Origin: Serratia marcescens | GTDB lineage: Bacteria; Pseudomonadota; Gammaproteobacteria; Enterobacterales; Enterobacteriaceae | Direction of reading: 5' to 3' | Assembly (NCBI RefSeq): GCF_006715005.1 | Contig: NZ_VFMJ01000001.1 | Location: 2,418,001 to 2,482,000 of the forward strand | DNA: 64,000 nucleotides | Shown here: piece by piece, positions 58,087 to 64,000 of the stretch | Numbering within the stretch: the stretch's first letter is position 1 | Layout of the letters: each line of letters starts with the position of its first letter | Translations under genes and position numbers: made by a program | Notes under the pieces: model-generated | Seen by the model: only the letters and a program-made list of their open reading frames with translations | Database searches by the model: none | What the model was told of the DNA's origin: nothing

Positions 58087-59520
58087 TCAGTGATTACGGA
58101 TGTATTCGTCCATATCGGTTTTCAGGTTGTCGGACTTGGTGCCGAAGATGGCCTGCACGCCGGAACCAGCGACGACTACGCCGGCTGCGCCCAGTTTCTT
58201 CAGGCCCGCCTGGTCAACTTTGGACACGTCGGCCACGCTGACGCGCAGACGGGTGATGCAAGCATCCAGGTTAGTGATGTTTTCTTTACCGCCGAAGGCC
58301 TGAACCAGCGCCGCGGACATTTCGGAACCGCCCTGCGCAGTCTGCTCGGCAGCGGTGTCTTCACGGCCCGGCGTTTTCAGATCCAGCTTAGCGATCAGCA
58401 CGCGGAAGATGGTGTAGTACACCAGACCGTAGATGATGCCGACGATTGGGAACAGCCAGATTTTGCTGCTGTTACCGCTCAGTACGATAAAGTCGATCAG
58501 GCCGTGCGAGAAGCTGGTGCCGTCACGCATGCCCAACAGGATGCAGATTGGGAACGCCAGGCCGGCCAGGATAGCGTGGATCACGTACAGGATCGGCGCA
58601 ACGAACATGAAGGAGAACTCGATTGGCTCGGTGATACCGGTCAGGAACGAGGTCAGCGCGGCGGAGATCATGATGCCGCCAACTTTCGCACGGTTCTCCG
58701 GCTTGGCCGAGTGCCAGATGGCGATGGCCGCAGCAGGCAGACCGTACATTTTGAACAGGAAGCCGCCGGACAGTTTGCCCGCGGTTGGGTCACCCGCCAT
58801 GTAGCGAGGGATGTCGCCGTGGAATACCTGGCCCGCCGCGTTGGTGAATTCACCAATTTGCATCTGGAACGGTACGTTCCAGATGTGGTGCAGACCGAAC
58901 GGCACCAGAGCACGCTCAACCACGCCGTAAATGCCGAAGGCCACGACCGGGTTCTGATAAGCCGCCCACTGCGAGAAGGTCTGGATAGCCGTACCGATCG
59001 GCGGCCAAATGAAGGACAGCACTACGCCCAGAACGATCGCCGCCAGACCAGAAATGATCGGCACGAAACGCTTACCGGCAAAGAAGCCCAGGTATTCCGG
59101 CAGTTGAATGCGGAAGAAGCGGTTGAACATATAGGCCGCGATGGCACCGGAGATAATCCCCCCGAGCACACCGGTATCCGCCAGGTGTTTGGCCGCAATC
59201 TCTTCAGCCGGCAGGTGCAGCACCAGCGGCGCAACCACCGCCATGGTTTTCACCATGATGCCGTAGGCCACCACCGCCGCCAGCGCGGAAACGCCGTCGT
59301 TGTTGGTGAAGCCCAGGGCGACGCCGATGGCGAAAATCAGCGGCATGTTGGCGAAGACCGAACCGCCCGCTTCCGCCATCACGTGGGAGACTACCGCAGG
59401 TAGCCAGCTAAAGTTGGCGGAGCCGACGCCCAGCAGGATACCTGCGATAGGCAACACGGACACCGGCAGCATGAGCGATTTACCTACTTTTTGCAGGTTT
59501 GCAAATGCGTTCTTGAACAT
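58087..59520 (-). CDS. ptsG: PTS glucose transporter subunit IIBC
   Basis: From ATG at 59520 this gives 477 residues, the E. coli length. The IIC domain (residues about 1-385) begins [20 protein letters not shown] and has [15 protein letters not shown] with the sugar-binding Glu. The IIB domain carries the phosphorylated Cys in [12 protein letters not shown]. It imports and phosphorylates glucose with EIIA-Glc. The leader keeps Mlc, CRP and SgrS elements known from E. coli. Confidence 0.96.
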   Translation of the reverse strand: MFKNAFANLQKVGKSLMLPVSVLPIAGILLGVGSANFSWLPAVVSHVMAEAGGSVFANMPLIFAIGVALGFTNNDGVSALAAVVAYGIMVKTMAVVAPLVLHLPAEEIAAKHLADTGVLGGIISGAIAAYMFNRFFRIQLPEYLGFFAGKRFVPIISGLAAIVLGVVLSFIWPPIGTAIQTFSQWAAYQNPVVAFGIYGVVERALVPFGLHHIWNVPFQMQIGEFTNAAGQVFHGDIPRYMAGDPTAGKLSGGFLFKMYGLPAAAIAIWHSAKPENRAKVGGIMISAALTSFLTGITEPIEFSFMFVAPILYVIHAILAGLAFPICILLGMRDGTSFSHGLIDFIVLSGNSSKIWLFPIVGIIYGLVYYTIFRVLIAKLDLKTPGREDTAAEQTAQGGSEMSAALVQAFGGKENITNLDACITRLRVSVADVSKVDQAGLKKLGAAGVVVAGSGVQAIFGTKSDNLKTDMDEYIRNH

Positions 59521-59546
59521 AGTTGAGTGTGCTCCTGAGTAATAAT
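59521..59546 (-). promoter_or_regulatory. SgrS target region and ribosome-binding site of ptsG
   Basis: ACTCAGGAGCACACTCAACT directly before the ATG is nearly identical to the E. coli ptsG stretch that pairs with the small RNA SgrS. Binding would block translation under sugar-phosphate stress. Confidence 0.7.
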
Positions 59547-59631
59547 GCTTTGCTACTTCTTGTCGCGTTGATTCGCGCTGCAAGGGGGGGAGAAAAACCC
59601 CTGCAATTCAGGGTGTCTGAGCACCCCTTGA

Positions 59632-59655
59632 ATTTATTACGCAGAGTAAAATAAA
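59632..59655 (-). promoter_or_regulatory. Mlc operator-like site of ptsG
   Basis: On the minus strand TTATTTTACTCTGCGTAATA matches the E. coli ptsG Mlc site (TATTTTACTCTGTGTAATAA as I recall it) apart from one base. Confidence 0.65.
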
Positions 59656-59667
59656 TAGCCTGCGCAA

Positions 59668-59688
59668 TGTTTGATGACAATCACGTTT
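59668..59688 (-). promoter_or_regulatory. CRP site of ptsG
   Basis: On the minus strand AAACGTGATTGTCATCAAAC has the GTGA-N6-TCA core and the same distance to the Mlc site as in E. coli. Confidence 0.65.
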
Positions 59689-59763
59689 CGATGATCGAGC
59701 CGCGGTAACTTTGCATAAACCGGCTGTTTTTTGGCAAAACCGGCCAAAAAACACGCACCAATC

Positions 59764-59801
59764 ACCCTGAAACGGGAGGGAACCTTACCCGTTTCAGTGA
59801 T
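59764..59801. terminator. Long inverted repeat between tatD and ptsG
   Basis: CTGAAACGGG and CCCGTTTCAG pair perfectly around 11 nt, with matching ATCA/TGAT outside. It is upstream of ptsG; no T-run follows. Confidence 0.5.
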
Positions 59802-59863
59802 TAATTACGAGCTTAAAAAAAATTACGCAGACAATGACCTACAGCTATAGCCTAGGTCAAAGA

Positions 59864-60640
59864 TCACAGATCGAGGTGAAATAAGCGTGAAAAGTTGGCG
59901 GTGGTGGCTTCGGCCAGTTGTTCCAGGCTGACGCCCTTCAATACCGCCATGTATTCAGCCACATCGCGCACATAGGCGGGTTGGTTTTCTTTGCCGCGAT
60001 GCGGCACCGGCGCCAGATAAGGCGAATCGGTTTCCACCAGGATGCGATCCAGCGGCACATAGCGGGCCACCTCACGCAGCTGTTCGGCGTTGCGGAAGGT
60101 CACAATGCCCGAGAAGGAGATGTAGAAACCCAGATCCAGCAGGGCTTCGGCGGTGGCCAGATCTTCAGTAAAGCAGTGGAGTACACCGCCGCACTCCTGT
60201 GCGTTCTCTTCACGCAGGATCGCCAGCGTGTCCGCACGCGCATCGCGGGTATGGACGATCACCGGCTTGTTCAGATCCCGGCCAATGCGGATATGTTCGC
60301 GGAAAGAGTCCTGCTGCAGCTCAAGGTTGTCTTTCTGGTAGAAGTAATCGAGCCCGGTCTCCCCCAGCGCCACTACCTGCTCCGCCGCCGCCAGGCGGCG
60401 CAGCTCGGCGTAATCATAGCCCCCTTCCAGATTGAGCGGATGCACCCCACAGGAGAAGGCCACGTCGTTGCGCTCGCCGATCAGCTCGGTCATGGAACGG
60501 TAGCCCGGCAGCGTGGTAGCGACCGCCAGCACATAGCCGACGTCGCACGCTTTGGCCTTGGCCAGCGCATCGTCCACATTTTGGTGCAGCGTTTGATAAT
60601 CCAGACTGTCAAGGTGGCAATGAGAATCGACTAACAACAT
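59864..60640 (-). CDS. ycfH: TatD family metal-dependent hydrolase YcfH
   Basis: This 258-residue TIM-barrel deoxyribonuclease-like enzyme has metal ligands in LLVDSHCHLDSL (HxH). It also has VALGETGLDYFY, PVIVHTRDAR, LHCFTED and VETDSPYLAPVPHRGK. It lies between holB and ptsG as in E. coli. It is 3'-5' exonuclease-like; the physiological substrate is unsettled. Confidence 0.93.
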   Translation of the reverse strand: MLLVDSHCHLDSLDYQTLHQNVDDALAKAKACDVGYVLAVATTLPGYRSMTELIGERNDVAFSCGVHPLNLEGGYDYAELRRLAAAEQVVALGETGLDYFYQKDNLELQQDSFREHIRIGRDLNKPVIVHTRDARADTLAILREENAQECGGVLHCFTEDLATAEALLDLGFYISFSGIVTFRNAEQLREVARYVPLDRILVETDSPYLAPVPHRGKENQPAYVRDVAEYMAVLKGVSLEQLAEATTANFSRLFHLDL

Positions 60641-60659
60641 AATTTTTAACTCTTTTACT

Positions 60660-61667
60660 TTACAGCGAATGAGGTTGGGAATAGCCGGCGACGCCAAGCA
60701 TCTGTTCCCAGCGAAGTAACTGTTCGGTCAGCAGCAGCTCGCGATTGACGCCCACCACGCTGAGCAGCTGATGGCGGCAGGTCAGCCACTGCTGCACGAT
60801 CTGCTGCAGCGAGGCGCTGCTCAGCAGGCTGGCCAGCTGATGCACCAGCGGCTGCTGATCCTGATTCAATACATAGTGATGCGCGCCCTGCTGCCACTTC
60901 ATCGCGTCCACCAGCAGCGCGCACAGCCAGTGCAGGCGCTCGGCGACGTCTTCATGGTTCAGCACCGGCAGCAGCGACAGCATATCGCGCTGCGGCAGCG
61001 CGGCGCTCAACGCGGCGCACAGGGCGCTGCGCTGTTGCCACTGCTGCGGCTGCAACAGCTGTTCGGCGGCCAGCGGCGCGCCGTCGTGCAGGCGCAGCGC
61101 CGTGAGGCGATCCGTCTGAGAGCCGGCCGCCTGTCGGCCCAGCCACTGCAGGCTGAGCTGCTCATCCGGGCTGGCCAAATGCCAGTACAGGCAGCGGCTG
61201 CGCAGCGTCGCCATCAGCCGCGACGGCTCACGACAGCCCAGCAGAAAATAGGTTTTCTCCGGCGGCTCTTCCAGCGTTTTAAGCAGTGCGTTGGCCGCCG
61301 CCTCGGTCAACTGTTCCGCCTGCGCCAGCCAAATCACTTTGGCGCCGCCCTGTTGCGCGTGGGCATAAAGCGTTTCAATCACCTGGCGGATCGGTTCGAT
61401 CCCCAGGCTGCTCTTGCCCTTTTCCGGCGCCAGCACGTGATAATCCGGGTGGTTACCCGCCAGCATCAGCCGGCAGCTGTGGCACTCGCCGCAGCTTTTT
61501 TCGCCGTTGCGCTGCTGGCAAATCAACCAGCGGCTCAGGCCGTAGGCCAGCGCATCGTCACCGTTGCCCGCCGCAGCGTGCAGCAGCAGCGCATGGTGGC
61601 CGCGACCGTCGGCGTACTGACCAACCAATTGGCGATAAGGGCCATTCAGCCACGGGTACCAGTTCAT
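60660..61667 (-). CDS. holB: DNA polymerase III subunit delta'
   Basis: This 335-residue clamp-loader subunit has the AAA+ fold. It has the zinc-binding CGECHSCRLMLAGNHPDYHV and LLKTLEEPPEKTYFLLGC, the SRC-type motif TLRSRCLYW, and no functional P-loop, as expected for delta'. The ATG overlaps the tmk stop (TAATG). Confidence 0.95.
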   Translation of the reverse strand: MNWYPWLNGPYRQLVGQYADGRGHHALLLHAAAGNGDDALAYGLSRWLICQQRNGEKSCGECHSCRLMLAGNHPDYHVLAPEKGKSSLGIEPIRQVIETLYAHAQQGGAKVIWLAQAEQLTEAAANALLKTLEEPPEKTYFLLGCREPSRLMATLRSRCLYWHLASPDEQLSLQWLGRQAAGSQTDRLTALRLHDGAPLAAEQLLQPQQWQQRSALCAALSAALPQRDMLSLLPVLNHEDVAERLHWLCALLVDAMKWQQGAHHYVLNQDQQPLVHQLASLLSSASLQQIVQQWLTCRHQLLSVVGVNRELLLTEQLLRWEQMLGVAGYSQPHSL

Positions 61668-62305
61668 TATGCGCCTTCCTGCTGCCGCAGCCAGTGGCCG
61701 ACGCAGTCGCGGATCGCCGCGGTCACCTGCTCCAGTGGCTGGGCGGCGTCAACGGTAACGATGGTTTCATCCTGCGCCGCCAGCTCGAGATAGCGAGCGC
61801 GGGTGCGTTCGAAGAACGGCAGCGCCTCCTGTTCGATGCGATCCAGCTGGCCGCGCGCCTGTGCGCGTTGCAGGCCGACCAGCGGAGGCAGATCGAGATA
61901 GACCGTCAGATCCGGGTGAAAGTCCCCCAGCACGGTGTCGCGCAGCGAGCTCATCAGCTGCGGATCCACGCCACGGCCGCCGCCCTGGTAAGCCTGCGAA
62001 GAGAGATCGTGACGATCGCCCACCACCCAGGCGCCGCGCGCCAAGGCCGGTTTAATCACGGTCTCCACCAGCTGCACGCGCGCGGCGTACAGCATCAGCA
62101 CTTCGGCCTTGATGGTCGGCAATTCGCCGTCGATGCCGCGTTTGAACAGATCGCGCAGCTTCTCCGCCAGCGGCGTGCCGCCTGGTTCGCGGGTGAAGAC
62201 GATGTCGTTGATGCCGTGTTCGCGCAGCACATTGACCACCGTATCACGCGCGGTGGTTTTACCCGCGCCTTCCAGCCCTTCGATAACAACGAATTTACTT
62301 TTCAT
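61667..62305 (-). CDS. tmk: Thymidylate kinase
   Basis: This 212-residue kinase converts dTMP to dTDP. P-loop [14 protein letters not shown], the DRH motif in [20 protein letters not shown], and [11 protein letters not shown] are present. It overlaps mltG by 11 bp and holB by 1 bp. Confidence 0.96.
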   Translation of the reverse strand: MKSKFVVIEGLEGAGKTTARDTVVNVLREHGINDIVFTREPGGTPLAEKLRDLFKRGIDGELPTIKAEVLMLYAARVQLVETVIKPALARGAWVVGDRHDLSSQAYQGGGRGVDPQLMSSLRDTVLGDFHPDLTVYLDLPPLVGLQRAQARGQLDRIEQEALPFFERTRARYLELAAQDETIVTVDAAQPLEQVTAAIRDCVGHWLRQQEGA

Positions 62306-63320
62306 TCTTTTCCTTTAACGCCTGACGGTACACGCGCACCGCCTGGTTATGGCTCGCCAGATTGGTGGTGAAGGTATGCCCACCCTTGCCGTCGGCGACA
62401 AAATAGAGATAAGGCGTTTTGGCCGGATTGGCGGCCGCCTGCAACGAGGCCTCACCCGGCATGGCGATCGGCGTTGGCGGCAGGCCGGCGATCACATAGG
62501 TGTTGTACGGCGTCGGCGTATCCAGATCCTTGCGCGTGATGTTGCCATTATAGCTTTCGCCCATGCCGTAGATCACCGTCGGATCGGTCTGCAGACGCAT
62601 GCCGATGCGCAAACGGTTGACGAACACCGACGCCACCTTGCTACGCTCTTCCGGCACCGCGGTCTCTTTCTCGACGATCGAGGCCATGGTCAGCAGGTCT
62701 TGCGGCGTTTTGTACGGCAGGCTGGTGTCGCGGCCGGTCCAGGCGGCCTGCAGCGCTTTGTTCATGCGCACATGTGCGCGTTTGAGCAGCGCGATATCGC
62801 TCATGCCGGCGGTATACTGATAGGTATCCGGATACAGATGCCCTTCCGGTGTTTCTCCCGCAGGAATACCGAGCGCTGCGGCGATCTCCGCTTCGCTCTT
62901 GCCCGCCAGAGTGTGTTTCAGGTATTTGGACTGCTGCAGCACTTGCTGCCAGTCACGCAGGCGTGAGCCTTCAATAAAGCGTGCAGTGAACTGCGCCTCT
63001 TTGCCACTGGCCAACAGTTTCAGCATCTGGCGCACCGTCATGCCCGGCGTGAACCGGTAGGTACCGGCTTTAAACTCCGCCAGCTCCGGCTCCATTTTCA
63101 GCAACCATTGGAACCAACGGCCGTTGCGCACCAGTTTATCGCGCACCAATAGCCCTTCCAGTGCCACCCGGCCGGTGCCGGCCGGCAGTTTGAAGATGGT
63201 TTCTTGTTGGATAGCCAGTGGCGTATCGGCAAAGCGTTCGATCTTCTGGTAGCCCCAAAACAGCAGCGCCAATACCAGAACAACAATAACAGACAGGACC
63301 TTCAGCTTTCTTTTCTTCAT
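62295..63320 (-). CDS. mltG: Endolytic transglycosylase MltG
   Basis: This 341- or 342-residue protein is a membrane-anchored lytic transglycosylase that ends glycan-strand growth. The N-terminal helix ([19 protein letters not shown]) is followed by a LysM-like part and the YceG catalytic domain. The catalytic Glu lies in [32 protein letters not shown] follows. It lies between pabC and tmk as in E. coli. Confidence 0.95.
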   Translation of the reverse strand: MKKRKLKVLSVIVVLVLALLFWGYQKIERFADTPLAIQQETIFKLPAGTGRVALEGLLVRDKLVRNGRWFQWLLKMEPELAEFKAGTYRFTPGMTVRQMLKLLASGKEAQFTARFIEGSRLRDWQQVLQQSKYLKHTLAGKSEAEIAAALGIPAGETPEGHLYPDTYQYTAGMSDIALLKRAHVRMNKALQAAWTGRDTSLPYKTPQDLLTMASIVEKETAVPEERSKVASVFVNRLRIGMRLQTDPTVIYGMGESYNGNITRKDLDTPTPYNTYVIAGLPPTPIAMPGEASLQAAANPAKTPYLYFVADGKGGHTFTTNLASHNQAVRVYRQALKEKNEK

Positions 63321-63333
63321 CAATCAGCCATGG

Positions 63334-64000
63334 TTAACAGTGTGGACGCAAAAAATCATACAGCTGGCGCGAAGCATAACGCCATGATTGCGCAGCGTTT
63401 ACCGGCAGCAGCGGCATCAGCGCATTGCTCACCAGCACTTCGTCGGCATCGGCCAGCGTCTCCAGCGGTTCACTGACGCAGTGCAGACGGTATTCCGAGC
63501 CCGCCAGCAGCGCGATCACCCGCCGCCGCATCAGGCCCGCGACGCCTGCCTGGCTCAGATCCGGGGTAAACACCGCTTTTCCCTTACGCCAGAACAAATT
63601 AGCCGCACAGCATTCCACCAGCATACCGGCAGTGTCAAGCACCAGCGCCTCGTCGGCGGCCGTCTGGTCAAGATGCGCGCGGATCAGCACCTGCTCCAGA
63701 CGATTCAAATGCTTCAACCCCGCCAGCAGCGGATTACGCGCCAGCGACACCGGGCTGAGCGCAAGCGTGATGCCCTGCTCGCGCCACTGCAAATAGTGCG
63801 CAGGGTAGCTGCTGCGGGCAACGATGCGCGTCGGGTTTTCGCATCCCGTCGGGCTGTAGCCCCGCCCGCCGCTGCCGCGCGTCAGTATCGCTTTGACCAC
63901 GCCGAGCGGAATTGATTCGGCCGCCAGCGCCATCTCCTGCTCGAAAGCCCGCCAATCGGTGGCAGGCAGCATCAGCCGCTGTGCTGCTTGCTGCAGCCGC
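63334..64000 (-). CDS. pabC: Aminodeoxychorismate lyase (5' end outside window)
   Basis: The frame is open to the right edge, giving the C-terminal 221 residues or so of the PLP enzyme that makes p-aminobenzoate for folate. ILTRGSGGRGYSPTGC, LKHLNRLEQVLIRAHLDQ, with the region around VLDTAGMLVECCAANLFW, are the fold-type IV signatures. The N-terminal part and the start codon lie beyond 64000. It is followed by mltG, the usual order. Confidence 0.93.
   Translation of the reverse strand, partial: RLQQAAQRLMLPATDWRAFEQEMALAAESIPLGVVKAILTRGSGGRGYSPTGCENPTRIVARSSYPAHYLQWREQGITLALSPVSLARNPLLAGLKHLNRLEQVLIRAHLDQTAADEALVLDTAGMLVECCAANLFWRKGKAVFTPDLSQAGVAGLMRRRVIALLAGSEYRLHCVSEPLETLADADEVLVSNALMPLLPVNAAQSWRYASRQLYDFLRPHC

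Noticed and set aside
58066-59403. A 445-codon open frame antisense to ptsG
   Set aside because: Mirror of ptsG; composition typical of a non-coding frame.

Overview
The window is enterobacterial chromosome carrying most of an integrated lambdoid prophage. The proline iminopeptidase at about 25.0-26.0 kb agrees nearly residue for residue with the Serratia marcescens enzyme as I remember it, GC is high, and gene order follows E. coli blocks with Serratia-like differences. A member of the S. marcescens complex is the best guess; this rests on recall of sequences, not on a search.

Prophage (1 to about 21.6 kb; the left end lies outside the window). Late genes run leftward: antiterminator Q, a late promoter and terminator, a Mom-like DNA-modification gene, lambda-type holin, GH19 endolysin, overlapping spanins, an Acb2/Tad1-like small protein, terminase small and large subunits, and the start of a DUF4055 portal. 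Early genes also run leftward from a divergent switch at about 13.0 kb: YdaS (Cro-like), YdaT (CII-like), a replication protein split by a frameshift, a DnaC-like loader, small overlapping ORFs and Lar. A separate LexA-boxed unit follows and leads into Q. Rightward from the switch lie a short repressor without a peptidase domain and two AT-rich genes likely to be expressed in the lysogen. Beyond them are pL, small genes, recE, recT, xis and int. The last phage bases abut the terminator of the host sRNA gene sdsR (ryeB), the probable attachment site.

Host part. 21.7-32.6 kb follows the E. coli order sdsR-yebY-copD-copC-holE-yobB-exoX-ptrB-yebE, with ftnA, pip, a RidA/LysR pair and a DksA paralogue inserted. 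32.7-38.5 kb is ycdY-ycdX-ghrA, a POT transporter and two tRNA-Ser(GGA) genes, each followed by rtT-like repeats. 38.6-45.0 kb is a membrane protein of unknown function and the multidrug efflux locus rarA-oqxA-oqxB-oqxR. 45.2-51.7 kb is ycfJ-ndh-ycfP-nagZ-thiK-lpoB-ycfL-hinT. 51.8-58.0 kb is an accessory block (solute-binding protein, HxlR/SDR pair, NTF2-like protein with LysR, mntH/mntR). 58.1-64 kb is ptsG-tatD(ycfH)-holB-tmk-mltG-pabC.

The most notable points are these. (1) Three candidate counter-defence genes sit in one prophage: a Mom-like gene with a hairpin over its ribosome-binding site, Lar, and an Acb2-like cyclic-nucleotide sponge. (2) A four-site palindromic operator set lies at the repressor promoter, pR and pL, with a probably leaderless repressor transcript. 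(3) A near-consensus LexA box drives a small orphan gene in a phage whose repressor cannot self-cleave, which suggests an SOS-induced antirepressor. (4) A two-gene module sits in the repressor operon. (5) The sRNA gene sdsR appears to be the attachment site.
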